A stretch of 64,000 bases of DNA from positions 1 through 64,000 of the forward strand of contig JACPOY010000013.1 in NCBI GenBank assembly GCA_016191245.1, in the 5' to 3' direction. Source of the stretch: Gammaproteobacteria bacterium (GTDB taxonomy: Bacteria > Pseudomonadota > Gammaproteobacteria > Berkiellales > Berkiellaceae). The notes beneath the pieces are model-generated. The model worked only from the letters and a program-made list of their open reading frames with translations. It was not told where the DNA came from and did no database searches. The first letter of the stretch is position 1. Every line of letters starts with the position of its first letter. Shown one piece after another: positions 1 to 10,667 of this stretch. The translations under genes were made by a program, and so were the position numbers.

Positions 1-107
1 AGCTTTGAAACATCTATATAGCGAAACGCAGCATTATGTATTACCTGATAAGAGGCGTAGAAAATCGTACCCAAGAGCGCTTAAAATAAATAAAAATCGA
101 TACCCAT

Positions 108-140
108 AAAAAATGCCGGTCAGCTTAACTGACCGGCATT
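108..140 (-). terminator. Rho-independent terminator of the microcin-like gene
   Basis: Perfect 12-bp inverted repeat (arms 112-123 and 129-140, AATGCCGGTCAG, 5-base loop). On the minus strand it is followed by a run of T (108-113). It lies 36 bases past the stop of the small minus-strand gene. Confidence 0.8.
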
Positions 141-176
141 AAAGGCATAATGCCCCATTTTTTTGTGCAAAGCATA

Positions 177-452
177 TTAGAACATCTTTTCTCGGGCGAA
201 TGCATATAGGCCGCCTGCTGCCATGCCAACCCCTGCTCCAATAATAATACCGCCCAAACAAATGGCGAGAGGTTCACCTACAACCAACATTAAAAGTCCT
301 TCTAGGCCTGCTGGCACAGTATAAGTCGCATAGGAAATCACGCCACCTGCGGCGCCACCGATTAAGCCACCAGCAGCGACATCAAAAGCTGCTCGCCAAC
401 CATCAACACCACCGCTAACAGTTGCTACTTCAATATTAGTTAATTGTCTCAT
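177..452 (-). CDS. microcin/bacteriocin-like precursor with double-glycine leader
   Basis: The 91-residue product begins MRQLTNIEVATVSGG, which closely matches the leader of colicin V-type class II microcins (M-R-x-L-T-x-N-E-x-x-x-V-S-G-G). The Gly-Gly at residues 14-15 is the expected cut site of a C39-peptidase ABC exporter. The predicted core of 76 residues is Gly/Ala rich with GxxxG-like spacing and two hydrophobic stretches, as in membrane-active microcins. The start is placed at 452 because GAGAGG (460-465) is 7 bases upstream; the upstream ATG at 458 touches that site. No exporter or immunity gene is adjacent, and it has its own terminator. The family call is from leader and composition; activity is inference. 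It could also be a non-antibiotic secreted peptide. Confidence 0.6.
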   Translation of the reverse strand: MRQLTNIEVATVSGGVDGWRAAFDVAAGGLIGGAAGGVISYATYTVPAGLEGLLMLVVGEPLAICLGGIIIGAGVGMAAGGLYAFAREKMF

Positions 453-492
453 AATCATACCTCTCGTTAGTTACTACTCATTTCTTAATCAA

Positions 493-521
493 ATTGTGAG
501 TGAGCGCTCGCTTATTGCCAA
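493..521 (-). promoter_or_regulatory. candidate sigma-70 promoter for the microcin-like gene
   Basis: Minus strand TTGGCA (516-521) and CACAAT (493-498) are separated by 17 bases, with the start codon about 40 bases downstream. A GAGCGCTC palindrome lies in the spacer. The -10 match is weak. Confidence 0.3.
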
Positions 522-643
522 GGGCGCCACTTTAATCAAAGTTATTTAGTTAGTAAGTTTTTTTTGATGGATTATTTTATAGACAATGATTCAAAGAGTA
601 TGCAGTGATAATTACCACATCAATAAATCTTCATTGAGGAAGA

Positions 644-2710
644 CTATAAAGACTCTTTAAAAGCTTTTTCTTTTAAAATTTTAATTTCATCTCGAATAAG
701 GGCTGCCCGCTCAAACTCTAAATTTCGCGCATATTCGTACATTTTGGCATCCCACTTTTTCAAAAGCTTTGTCATTTCAGTGGGTGAAACAACAATATGC
801 GATTGCTGGTATTGCTTGATTTCTTGGATGATTGGATCATCAGGTGCAAGCGCTTTCTCTTTCTTGGAAGTCCGTTTAGATATTTTACGCCCAACAAAGC
901 CACCTTCCATAATGTCCGCTATCGATTTAACCACTGAGGCAGGCGTAATATTGTGTTCTTTATTATATTCTCGTTGTTTCTTACGGCGTCTATCAGTTTC
1001 ACTAATCGCATATTTCATCGAGCCAGTCATTTTATCTGCATAAAGTATTGCTTTACCATTGATATGACGAGCAGCTCTTCCGATGGTTTGAATAAGTGAA
1101 CGCCCAGAGCGCAAAAAGCCTTCTTTGTCAGCATCAAAAATCGCCACCAAAGAAACTTCTGGCATATCCAAGCCTTCTCGTAATAAGTTAATTCCCACTA
1201 AAACATTAAATACACCCAATCGTAAATCACGAATAATTTCAACACGTTCAACTGTTTCAATTTCTGAATGTAAATAACGCACTTTAATACCATGATCGGC
1301 AAGATAATCGCTAAGATCTTCTGACATTCTTTTGGTTAAAGTGGTGATAAGAACACGTTCATTCACCGCCGTTCGCTTATGGATTTCCGATAACACATCA
1401 TCCACTTGCGTGCCAACAGGACGTACTTCAATTTGAGGATCAATTAACCCCGTTGGACGTACAATTTGCTCCACCGGCGTGCCAGAATGAGTTAATTCAT
1501 AATCTGCTGGCGTTGCCGACACGAAAATGGTTTGCAGATTCATTCTTTCAAATTCTTCAAATTTAAGTGGTCTGTTATCTAAAGCTGAAGGAAGTCGAAA
1601 GCCATATTCCACGAGTGTTTCTTTACGTGATCTGTCCCCTTTATACATAGCACCCAACTGAGGCACCATCACATGCGATTCATCTAGCACGAGCAATGCG
1701 TTGCGTGGCATATAATCAATTAATGTGGGTGGGGGATCACCTGCATTACGACCTGATAAATGGCGTGAATAATTTTCAATACCATTGCAATAACCCAATT
1801 GCACTAACATTTCAATATCATATTGCGTACGTTGCTCTAAGCGTTGTGCTTCAACTAATTTATTGAGTTCTCGTAACTGGGCCAAGCGCTCTTTCAATTC
1901 AACTTTAATTTTTTCAACTGCATCTAAGACCTGTTCGCGAGGTGTAACATAGTGACTCTTCGGATAAATAGTAATTCGCGGAACTTGTTGTTGCACATGC
2001 CCGGTGAGTGGATCAAAGATGCTTAAGTTATCAATTTCATCTCCAAATAATTCAATCCGCACAGCCATTTGCTCAGATTCTGCAGGAAAAACATCAATCA
2101 CATCTCCACGAACTCGATAATGCCCTCGACGTAATTCCACATCATTTCGGGTATATTGCAATTCGGCAAGACGACGTAAAATTTTTCGTTGATCAATCGT
2201 CTCACCACGACTGATATGTAACATCATGCTTAAATAGGATTGCGGATCACCCAAACCGTAAATGGCAGAAACTGTTGCAACTATTATCGTATCATTTCTT
2301 TCTAAAATTGATTTTGTTGCAGATAATCTCATCTGCTCAATATGTTCGTTTATCGATGCGTCTTTTTCAATATAAGTATCTGAAGATGGCACATAAGCTT
2401 CAGGTTGATAATAATCATAATAAGATACAAAATATTCAACACTATTGGTGGGAAAAAATTCTTTCATCTCACCATACAATTGTGCAGCCAGGGTCTTATT
2501 GGGGGCCATAATTAATGTTGGACGTTGGACGGTTTCAATTGTATTGGCAATAGTAAATGTCTTCCCGGAACCCGTGACACCTAATAAAGTTTGATATTGC
2601 AAACCATCATGCAAACCATTGACTAAAGCTTCGATGGCCTGAGGTTGATCGCCCCTTGGTTTAAAGCTTGTTGCCAGTTTGAATTTTTTCTTTGTTTTGG
2701 GTGTTGTCAT
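644..2710 (-). CDS. uvrB: excinuclease ABC subunit B
   Basis: UvrB is the helicase-like damage-verification subunit of nucleotide excision repair; it receives DNA from UvrA and recruits UvrC. The 688-residue protein has the family N-terminus with PRGDQP at 18-23, Walker A GVTGSGKT at 44-51, the beta-hairpin segment [12 protein letters not shown] near 100, a DESH helicase motif near 340, and helicase motifs including [12 protein letters not shown] domain that binds UvrC closes the C-terminus. The length is near the E. coli protein (673). It is transcribed divergently from the aminotransferase gene. No convincing LexA box was seen upstream. Confidence 0.97.
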   Translation of the reverse strand: MTTPKTKKKFKLATSFKPRGDQPQAIEALVNGLHDGLQYQTLLGVTGSGKTFTIANTIETVQRPTLIMAPNKTLAAQLYGEMKEFFPTNSVEYFVSYYDYYQPEAYVPSSDTYIEKDASINEHIEQMRLSATKSILERNDTIIVATVSAIYGLGDPQSYLSMMLHISRGETIDQRKILRRLAELQYTRNDVELRRGHYRVRGDVIDVFPAESEQMAVRIELFGDEIDNLSIFDPLTGHVQQQVPRITIYPKSHYVTPREQVLDAVEKIKVELKERLAQLRELNKLVEAQRLEQRTQYDIEMLVQLGYCNGIENYSRHLSGRNAGDPPPTLIDYMPRNALLVLDESHVMVPQLGAMYKGDRSRKETLVEYGFRLPSALDNRPLKFEEFERMNLQTIFVSATPADYELTHSGTPVEQIVRPTGLIDPQIEVRPVGTQVDDVLSEIHKRTAVNERVLITTLTKRMSEDLSDYLADHGIKVRYLHSEIETVERVEIIRDLRLGVFNVLVGINLLREGLDMPEVSLVAIFDADKEGFLRSGRSLIQTIGRAARHINGKAILYADKMTGSMKYAISETDRRRKKQREYNKEHNITPASVVKSIADIMEGGFVGRKISKRTSKKEKALAPDDPIIQEIKQYQQSHIVVSPTEMTKLLKKWDAKMYEYARNLEFERAALIRDEIKILKEKAFKESL

Positions 2711-2814
2711 AAATTTACGTTAGATTCTTAAAAAAAAGACTTAAATGTGGCATAGTAATCAATCTGAATCTGATGTTAATACTTTTACTTAATTCATCGC
2801 GAGGGCATATAAAA

Positions 2815-4002
2815 TTGGACATCCAACTTGCAAACCGCGTTAAACGCGTCAAACCTTCCCCTACTTTGGCTGTCTCAGCACGTGCAGCTGAGCTAAAAGC
2901 CCAAGGACAAGATATCGTCGGCCTTGGCGCTGGGGAACCTGATTTTGACACACCCCTGCATATTAAGGAAGCTGCCATTAAAGCCATTCGCGATGGCAAA
3001 ACCAAATATACCGCTGTTGATGGCATTCCGAGCCTCAAAGAAGCAATTGCTGAAAAAATGCAGCGTTTTAATCAATTAAAATATAGCCCAGATCAAATAA
3101 TGGTTTCTACGGGCGGAAAACAATGTATCTACAATTTATTACAAGCATTTATCCAAGAAGGTGATGAAGTCATCATTCCTGCTCCTTTTTGGGTCTCCTA
3201 TCCAGATATGGTGTTACTTGCTGAAGGCACACCAGTAATCATCCAAACCGATATCAAACAACGTTTTAAAATTACCGCAGCTCAACTTGAAGCGGCTATT
3301 ACCCCTAAAACAAAAATGCTGTTTATTAACAGCCCATCCAACCCAACCGGTATGGCCTATTCACGTAAAGAACTATTAGCACTTGCAGAAGTATTAAAAA
3401 AACATCCGCAGGTAATCATCGCGACAGATGATATGTATGAACATATTTTGTGGACAGAAGAACCATTCGCAAATATCGTGAATGTATGCCCTGAACTTTA
3501 TGAAAGAACTATTGTTCTCAATGGCGTTTCTAAAGCTTATTCAATGACTGGTTGGCGTATTGGCTATATTTGTTGTCCTCTCATGCCTATTACTAAAGCA
3601 ATGAGAAATATTCAAAGCCAAAGCACCTCCAATCCAAGCTCCATTTCACAAATTGCAGCTGAAGCGGCATTACGTGGGGGCATGGAAACCGTTCATGAAA
3701 TGGTTAAAGTATTTAAAGAACGCCACGATTATCTCGTGAACAGCTTAAATGCTATCGACGGTGTTCAATGCCTTCCTGGCGATGGTACTTTTTATACCTT
3801 TCCACGTGTGCAAGATATTATCGATCGCATGCCTGGTATTAACTCAGATCTCCAGCTCGCAGAACACCTGATCACCTCCGTTGGACTCGCTCTGGTTCCA
3901 GGCTCTGCATTTGGCACTGAAGGCTTTATGCGTCTGTCTTTCGCGACAAGTATGGATGTACTTGAAAAAGCCGTAGAGAGGATGAAGAGAGCGTTTGGAT
4001 AG
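2815..4002 (+). CDS. aspC: aspartate aminotransferase, class I/II PLP-dependent
   Basis: Transfers the amino group between aspartate and 2-oxoglutarate with pyridoxal phosphate. Family marks: RVKRVKPSPTLAVSARAAEL at the N-terminus, the GLGAGEPDFDTP substrate loop, NSPSNPTG, the cofactor-binding TDDMYEH, and the PLP lysine in SKAYSMTGWRIGY. The start is set at TTG 2815, with GAGGG (2801-2805) 9 bases upstream. This gives 395 residues, the usual size, and a normal N-terminus. An in-frame ATG at 2773 has no ribosome-binding site. A terminator follows directly, so it is probably a single-gene unit. Confidence 0.93.
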   Translation: MDIQLANRVKRVKPSPTLAVSARAAELKAQGQDIVGLGAGEPDFDTPLHIKEAAIKAIRDGKTKYTAVDGIPSLKEAIAEKMQRFNQLKYSPDQIMVSTGGKQCIYNLLQAFIQEGDEVIIPAPFWVSYPDMVLLAEGTPVIIQTDIKQRFKITAAQLEAAITPKTKMLFINSPSNPTGMAYSRKELLALAEVLKKHPQVIIATDDMYEHILWTEEPFANIVNVCPELYERTIVLNGVSKAYSMTGWRIGYICCPLMPITKAMRNIQSQSTSNPSSISQIAAEAALRGGMETVHEMVKVFKERHDYLVNSLNAIDGVQCLPGDGTFYTFPRVQDIIDRMPGINSDLQLAEHLITSVGLALVPGSAFGTEGFMRLSFATSMDVLEKAVERMKRAFG

Positions 4003-4013
4003 GATTCTCTAGA

Positions 4014-4041
4014 CCCTCTCCCATTTTTGGGAGGGGGTTTT
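4014..4041 (+). terminator. terminator of the aspartate aminotransferase gene
   Basis: CCCTCTCCC (4014-4022) pairs with GGGAGGGGG (4029-4037, one G-T pair) and is followed by TTTT, 12 bases after the stop codon. Confidence 0.75.
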
Positions 4042-4123
4042 ATAGCATTCATGTTGGGCATCATTCTAACTGTTACATTTGAACTTGACTTAATTCCAGG
4101 AGAAAAGTACTATCACGCGCTAT

Positions 4124-5678
<1,555 letters not shown>

Positions 5679-5720
5679 AATTCACTACTTCTTTCTAAGT
5701 CGACTAAATACATTGAGATT

Positions 5721-6788
5721 CTACCCTAATTTGAAGGCTTTTAAAATTGCTGATTGCTGTTGCTCATAATCGCCCCCATAACTAGCGTGTAACGTGCTTA
5801 AGCCTCCTTTATGACCCATGTTCTCAGCTAGTGCGATCGACAATTCTACAGCATTAGGTGCCTTTTTTATGGCTCTTGCGAGACTATGCCGAAATGAATG
5901 AGGTTTATAGTATGGTAAACCATTACTCATAAAAGCCGTTTTGAATATATCCCTAATCACCGACTGTGATTTGATACGTTCACGAGTGAGTGTCTTAGCT
6001 GACAAATTATCTGAAGTGAAGTTACTGGAAATCTTAGGAAATAAAAAATCTTTCCCTGTGAAACCTTCAGCTACCAAATGTTCACGCCATGAAATCACAT
6101 TGTTAATAAGATCTGGAACCTGCCCAATAAAAAATGCCGTTATTTTTTTTGCAAACTTTGTGTTTAGCAATCGTGGATCTTGAACAAACGCCCAAAGATC
6201 ATATTGCTTAAAGTATTTAATACTCTGCAACCTCGCAGTTTGAAGTGCGCTGATTCGAGGAGTTGTTAATAAACATAAGCTAATCATAGCTCGATTTCTA
6301 AGCTCAATTTCGGTGGTATTCGACATATTTCTAATGGTGGCCAAAATATCTGATAGCAAATAGCATTCTTGATACCCTGTTGCCTTTGCTTTGTTTTTGT
6401 CGTTTCTGGTAGGATAAAAATATTCAATATGTCTTAATTTTATTTTTTTATATGCCTTCTCATTTGCAACTAACCATGTAAAAAACTCTCTGACACAGCT
6501 CAAATAATTAAAATAAAAAGATTTTGATATTGGCTCACCCGTGTGTCTATTAATTTTATCTTCAAGGTAATTTTTAAATTCTACAGCCCAATCTGAACTA
6601 AACTTATTAAAATCCTTAAAGCCTGTCGCCACTTCAAATTCATGTATTGCTTTCATGTACTGATCTACTGTCTTTGGATCTTTGCCATTTTTAGCATGCT
6701 CTAACTCTTCAAAGAATTTCCTTTTTACGATTTCATTGTTTTGATTATGACGCGTATCGATTCTGTTCGTTCTGTTCATGCTTTTCAT
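5721..6788 (-). CDS. tyrosine recombinase (phage integrase family)
   Basis: Site-specific recombinase with an N-terminal SAM-like core-binding domain (about residues 30-110) and a C-terminal catalytic domain. Arg is in TTPRISALQTA, the HxxR box is HSFRHSLARA, and His and the nucleophile Tyr are probably those in GHKGGLSTLHASYG. The start is put at 6788 because that ATG overlaps the TGA of the upstream gene (ATGA junction) and has GGAAAG before it; the longer frame starts at 6806. It is likely the enzyme for tRNA-associated integration, co-transcribed with the preceding small genes. Confidence 0.85.
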   Translation of the reverse strand: MKSMNRTNRIDTRHNQNNEIVKRKFFEELEHAKNGKDPKTVDQYMKAIHEFEVATGFKDFNKFSSDWAVEFKNYLEDKINRHTGEPISKSFYFNYLSCVREFFTWLVANEKAYKKIKLRHIEYFYPTRNDKNKAKATGYQECYLLSDILATIRNMSNTTEIELRNRAMISLCLLTTPRISALQTARLQSIKYFKQYDLWAFVQDPRLLNTKFAKKITAFFIGQVPDLINNVISWREHLVAEGFTGKDFLFPKISSNFTSDNLSAKTLTRERIKSQSVIRDIFKTAFMSNGLPYYKPHSFRHSLARAIKKAPNAVELSIALAENMGHKGGLSTLHASYGGDYEQQQSAILKAFKLG

Positions 6789-7369
6789 GCTGTTTCTTTC
6801 CCACATTTAGCTGATAAACTTGAAATTGTTGGATCTATGAATTGAAAGGGATCGGTCTCAGATCCCTGTGTTTTATGATTAGTATTTAGGTGAGTGTTGG
6901 AGGCGCTGCTTGAGGTATCAGATAATACCCTCAAGGCATCTGCTTCAATTTGAAAGCACGCAAAAATTTTATCTATTTCAGTGCGCTTATAGAATCTATT
7001 CATTTCAGATGCACAGTTCGGGCACATTGCAATTGCAAGAATGCTACCGTTCTTTCTTATGGCGACGGAGAGGATAGTGTCTATCAATGGCCTATTTATT
7101 TGCTTACATTTGCAGCACATAAATTCATCAAACTGCAAAGAACGACGACTTTTCCCCTGGTTACGATTAAAAAGAAATTGCTTGAGAACGGCGCCATAAA
7201 TAAGGTATTTATTTCCGTCTTTAAAATAGTTCAATTCTCTGCTGTTTATCCAAGCTCGGATGGTCTTGATATGGAGTTGATCTGTCTTATAAAGACGGCT
7301 TATTTCTTGTAAGGTATAAGATTTATAACTTTTAACTCGCCTAGGATTGTATTTCTTGAACATTGCCAT
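6785..7369 (-). CDS. HTH and zinc-ribbon protein of the integrative element
   Basis: 194 residues. The N-terminal part (about 17-70) looks like a MerR/excisionase-type helix-turn-helix (TLQEISRLYKTDQLHIKTIRAWI). It is followed by a CxxC...CxxC pair (CCKC near 86 and CPNC near 120) that could bind zinc, and a low-complexity Ser/Thr/Asn tail. It overlaps the tyrosine recombinase gene downstream (4 bases) and the SpoVG-like gene upstream. The arrangement suggests a directionality or regulatory factor for the integrase. No specific family is recognised with certainty. Confidence 0.6.
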   Translation of the reverse strand: MAMFKKYNPRRVKSYKSYTLQEISRLYKTDQLHIKTIRAWINSRELNYFKDGNKYLIYGAVLKQFLFNRNQGKSRRSLQFDEFMCCKCKQINRPLIDTILSVAIRKNGSILAIAMCPNCASEMNRFYKRTEIDKIFACFQIEADALRVLSDTSSSASNTHLNTNHKTQGSETDPFQFIDPTISSLSAKCGKETA

Positions 7370-7646
7370 TTGCCTTTTTCATTACATTTTTAAGCTTGTT
7401 AAAAATTTCTACTTCGATTTCATGGCTTGCTATTTTGTTGATAGGATGAAAAATGGTGTACGAACCTTTATTGGGATATGTCAAACGATAACCATCGGAA
7501 TTCAATTTTTTATGTATGGCGATATTGGATAAGTAAATGCTGTTATCTATAACGCAACTTGCAAAAGCTATTAAACCGTTATGGGGTTTAACAAGCACTA
7601 TCTCAACTTCTGAAATTTTCATGATTATGTTCATTACCTCTATCAT
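7341..7646 (-). CDS. SpoVG-like DNA-binding protein
   Basis: The product matches the SpoVG pattern: a beta-rich start KISEVEIVLVKP, then LIAFASCVIDNSIYLSNIAIHK, then a PNKGS...FHPINK segment equivalent to the conserved P-[ST]-K...HPI, and a C-terminal helix. SpoVG proteins bind nucleic acid in Firmicutes and spirochaetes; copies on mobile elements of Proteobacteria are less studied. In-frame ATGs at 7646, 7634 and 7622 are possible; MKISEVE at 7622 fits the family but the best AGAGG is near the 7634 codon. It overlaps both neighbours and is probably part of the integrase operon. Confidence 0.65.
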   Translation of the reverse strand: MIEVMNIIMKISEVEIVLVKPHNGLIAFASCVIDNSIYLSNIAIHKKLNSDGYRLTYPNKGSYTIFHPINKIASHEIEVEIFNKLKNVMKKANGNVQEIQS

Positions 7647-7797
7647 CTACGGACTCACATTCGCCCTCCTCTAGCAACCTTTTGTTAATGGCCTCTAGCT
7701 TCCTGAAAAATCCAACCAAATTGTTTTCGGCAAGAATCGCATCCTGATCCGCGATCTGCTCGTATAAACCTTTGATTAAACTTTGCATCGAATCCAT
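7603..7797 (-). CDS. small hypothetical protein, first gene of the integrase operon
   Basis: 64 residues, acidic, mostly helical by composition (MDSMQSLIKGLYEQIADQDA...). No family is recognised. It overlaps the SpoVG-like gene by 44 bases in another frame and lies just downstream of the palindromic operator at 7865-7898, so it is the promoter-proximal gene of the group. Confidence 0.5.
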   Translation of the reverse strand: MDSMQSLIKGLYEQIADQDAILAENNLVGFFRKLEAINKRLLEEGECESVDDRGNEHNHENFRS

Positions 7798-7864
7798 AAC
7801 ACACTAAGAAATTGCTATAATTTTTTTGATTCTACGCAAAAATTGTCCTATGGCTAACTGATTT

Positions 7865-7898
7865 CACTAGAGGTTACTGGTAACCACTAGTGATTACC
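7865..7898. promoter_or_regulatory. palindromic operator upstream of the integrase operon
   Basis: A 28-bp near-perfect inverted repeat: CACTAG-A-GGTTAC-TG-GTAACC-A-CTAGTG (7865-7892), 12 of 13 arm positions paired. A third partial GGTAATC half-site follows at 7892-7898 on the minus strand. It lies about 70 bases upstream of the first gene of a minus-strand operon. A repressor or excisionase binding site is the likely role. The rest of 7798-8082 holds no gene I can support. Confidence 0.6.
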
Positions 7899-8082
7899 AA
7901 GAATGCTTTGAGAAGATTGCGCTACTGATGTAGATAAGGATTACGGTACAAGGCTGGACTTAAAACTTTTGAAAACAATAATGAAGATGTAAAGTAAGAT
8001 TACTTGTGGAAGAGGTTCGAGGTGTTGCAAAGATCAGAAATTTTTATGCTCAAAATTTTCACCCCCAATGTTAATTGACCTG

Positions 8083-8712
8083 CTAATTTAATTGTTCGAT
8101 GTTAGAGACATCTTTCATTGATTTATAAATTTTTTTACACCATTTATAAAAAGCCTCCTTTGCCCATTCTCTTCCAGGTTGCTTTGTTGCATATGGAAGA
8201 AAATTCTTTAATAAGTCCTTATGGTCACGCTCAATAATTTCAGCCACTGCGTAAGTAAATTTTTGTGCTGACTTATACGTTCCTGATTCGAATACATGTC
8301 TGCATACTTCTTGGGTCTTTTCCTTTAAAGGTTTGTAGCTTTTATAAGAACTCGAACCTCCACGTCGTTTTTCACTAATGTAAAAATCCTCATCGACATC
8401 CTCAAACTCGATAACCATTTTTTCAAAATCAAAAGCAAGAGCATTATGATCAAAAGTAAGTTCATTAGGATGAAGTGTAAGATCATTATGATCAAAAGTG
8501 GGTGAGGTTTGATCTTTATGCATAACATCAATTTCTACTATTTTACAAGCCGCGTGAGCTGTTAGGAGAATATGTTTATGCTGTTCACTTTTTCTATCAG
8601 TAAAATCCATAACCAAGTAATAACATTTCAATTTTTTTCGGACACAATGTGTAACTAGATCTTCATAGCACTTTTTTAAGCCAGAATAATTATCATTATG
8701 TTTTATCTGCAC
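8083..8712 (-). CDS. PD-(D/E)XK nuclease-like C-terminal part of a split gene
   Basis: The annotated part starts at GTG 8712, but the same frame is open to 8820 without a usual start codon. The full open stretch contains LEIVFAVPGQQKVKVQIKH followed by a helix and CYYLVMDF. This is the acidic-residue/strand/(Q/E)xK/helix/strand layout of PD-(D/E)XK nucleases. An internal duplicated acidic segment (TFDHNDLTLHPNELTFDHNALAFD-like repeats, DNA about 8425-8510) follows, then a basic C-terminus. The frame is offset by -1 from the upstream gene, whose stop (8811) overlaps it by 10 bases, so the two were probably one protein of about 614 residues. Confidence 0.5.
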   Translation of the reverse strand: MQIKHNDNYSGLKKCYEDLVTHCVRKKLKCYYLVMDFTDRKSEQHKHILLTAHAACKIVEIDVMHKDQTSPTFDHNDLTLHPNELTFDHNALAFDFEKMVIEFEDVDEDFYISEKRRGGSSSYKSYKPLKEKTQEVCRHVFESGTYKSAQKFTYAVAEIIERDHKDLLKNFLPYATKQPGREWAKEAFYKWCKKIYKSMKDVSNIEQLN

Positions 8713-8810
8713 TTTAACTTTTTGTTGGCCTGGAACCGCGAATACAATTTCAAGCTGATGACTATCTTTACTAAAAATATGATCAATTAAAATTTTATTA
8801 CCCTGCGCAG

Positions 8811-9911
8811 CTACCCAGCGCTACTAACCATATAAAAGAGCATTTGTGAATAAAATTCCTTCACATGCTTGCGTTTTCTATAGAGATCAGTCCAAAACAA
8901 TCGCCAGAATTCATGTTCCTCAATAAGATTTTTAAAATCGCTGATAATTATTCCGATAGTTTCAAAAAGTGATAAATTATCTGATACATTTCCACGGTCA
9001 ATAATTTTAGAAACCACTTCACTATCATCGAACCAACGATATAAACCTTCAACATCCTTCTCAAGGTCATAACTTTCGAAAGTTTCTTTTTGCAATGCTT
9101 CAAGTACAGAAAGAAAAAAATTCTTATCCTTTTTAACAAGCTGGAGTATTGTTTCTTTCTTTTGCGATTTAGTTGTCTCTAACCACTTGATGCCAATTAA
9201 GCCATTAACATGCGATCGAAGAACTTCATTTTTTTGCGATAGCTCAAGTAACCAAGAATCAATAGTTTCGGCTAAGGGTAAATTAGACAAGATATCCCTG
9301 GGCAGCAATTTTATTGGACATTTATGAAATGGGTTATATGGCAAATAATAAAGTGTATTACTTCTGGAATAATGCTTATAAGTGCCTTTTATGCCCAATT
9401 TATTCATTATATCGATAGTGTAATCACAAATGTAATCATCGATTATATTTTGGGTCATATCACTGATAATATCTGCTCCTATACCTTCTTCCAAAAGAGG
9501 GAGCAATAAAAATATAGAAGGATCATTTTGAGCAAATGTTATGATTTCTTTTGCACTTATTAATATTTTGTCGTTAAGCACCGCCCCCGATCCAACCCCG
9601 TTTATCGTACCTGTGCCATAACCTATGCACGTATACTTGTATTCAGGGAAATTAACCATCCTTTTTGCTGCACGCCACGATTTATCACCCACTTGTTGGG
9701 ATACCTTTAAAAGCTTTAAAAGATCAGCAAAAAATGAATTATATCTAGAGAACGCCTCCCGTATTATTTTGCTGGCACTGTCTTTAAGCAACAATAAATC
9801 AACAAATAACTGGGTGTCCCGATTTAAAAATGGATCAAATACCTTAAGCTCAAATAGTTTGGTTTTATCAATTTTAAAATGTTCAGAAAATTTTATAGGT
9901 TTAACACTCAT
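8811..9911 (-). CDS. defence-island hypothetical protein, N-terminal part of a split gene
   Basis: About 366 residues, start at ATG 9911 (GAAGG 5 bases upstream; a further ATG at 9923 lacks a site). No recognised family in this part. It is soluble, helical, with a glycine-rich stretch CIGYGTGTINGVGSGAVLND near residue 90. The end, KEFYSQMLFYMVSSAG, reads naturally into the next open frame (VAAQGNKILIDHIF...) if one base is gained near 8811-8820. It follows the RloB-like gene by 57 bases on the same strand. Most likely a nuclease-associated defence protein interrupted by an indel; programmed -1 frameshifting is a less likely alternative. Confidence 0.55.
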   Translation of the reverse strand: MSVKPIKFSEHFKIDKTKLFELKVFDPFLNRDTQLFVDLLLLKDSASKIIREAFSRYNSFFADLLKLLKVSQQVGDKSWRAAKRMVNFPEYKYTCIGYGTGTINGVGSGAVLNDKILISAKEIITFAQNDPSIFLLLPLLEEGIGADIISDMTQNIIDDYICDYTIDIMNKLGIKGTYKHYSRSNTLYYLPYNPFHKCPIKLLPRDILSNLPLAETIDSWLLELSQKNEVLRSHVNGLIGIKWLETTKSQKKETILQLVKKDKNFFLSVLEALQKETFESYDLEKDVEGLYRWFDDSEVVSKIIDRGNVSDNLSLFETIGIIISDFKNLIEEHEFWRLFWTDLYRKRKHVKEFYSQMLFYMVSSAG

Positions 9912-9968
9912 TACATCCTTCATTATTTATGATCTATAAATATTTGTATTTTTAATCCATTTTATTAT

Positions 9969-10655
9969 TTAGATAACTCCCACTTTTTCACGTATGAACT
10001 CTATTATTTCGTGCATATTCGTTGATGGATTTGTAGTATTGGTAGTTGCATTGTATTTTGATAATCTTTTTGCGTGTGTGATAGCAGTATCTAATTTAGG
10101 TTTTAACTTAGAAAACAAATCAGTCATTGTTTTAGAATACTGTGGGAATTTTCTTAATAAATCATCATAAGCAATGTCACCAGGAGATTTAGAACCACTT
10201 CTAGCATAACCTTTAGTGGTATATGTAAAATGAATAAAGAGCCATATTTCAAAACAAGGAATCGATGGAATAGCTTTGAATACTGTTTTACTTCTAACAG
10301 ATGCAGATGGTTTATATCTATTTAATTTATCCAAAGCGGCATGAAAAGTGGGATGTTCATCTTGATCAAAAACACAAAAAGCATAATCTATATCATCATT
10401 TCGCTCACAAAAATCTATAGCAAAATCTATAGCAAAATCTATTACACTAATAGGTGCAGAACCACGTGGCTTTTCCAATACTATATTAATCCCTTTTCCT
10501 CTAAGAATACGGCGCATTTCATTGAAGTAATTGTATTCAGTTACACCTTCACCCACAATCAATATGGTTATTGTAGTTAACCTTTGTTCTTCTCTGCGCT
10601 GTAAGTCAACTTCAGCCTTTTTCTTTCGTTTCTGAAACAGTTTGTCACTACCCAC
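9969..10655 (-). CDS. RloB-family TOPRIM-like protein (AbiLii-like)
   Basis: 228 residues. The RloB features are a basic start, the strand-loop ILIVGEGVTEYNYF with the acidic TOPRIM-type GEGxTE motif, a second acidic motif CVFDQDEHPTF, and IPSIPCFEIWLFIHF with the late conserved region. RloB partners the ATPase RloA in restriction loci and corresponds to AbiLii of the lactococcal AbiL abortive-infection pair (family knowledge). Start GTG 10655 has AGGGA about 7 bases upstream and lies 12 bases after the ATPase stop, so the two are translationally linked. A direct triplication of ATAGCAAAATCT (about 10421-10441) repeats the residues FAID. Confidence 0.75.
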   Translation of the reverse strand: MGSDKLFQKRKKKAEVDLQRREEQRLTTITILIVGEGVTEYNYFNEMRRILRGKGINIVLEKPRGSAPISVIDFAIDFAIDFCERNDDIDYAFCVFDQDEHPTFHAALDKLNRYKPSASVRSKTVFKAIPSIPCFEIWLFIHFTYTTKGYARSGSKSPGDIAYDDLLRKFPQYSKTMTDLFSKLKPKLDTAITHAKRLSKYNATTNTTNPSTNMHEIIEFIREKVGVI

Positions 10656-10667
10656 ACACTTTCCCTA

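Noticed and set aside
2773..2814. In-frame ATG extension of the aminotransferase
   Set aside because: No ribosome-binding site, and the extra residues do not fit the family; TTG 2815 has GAGGG at 9 bases.
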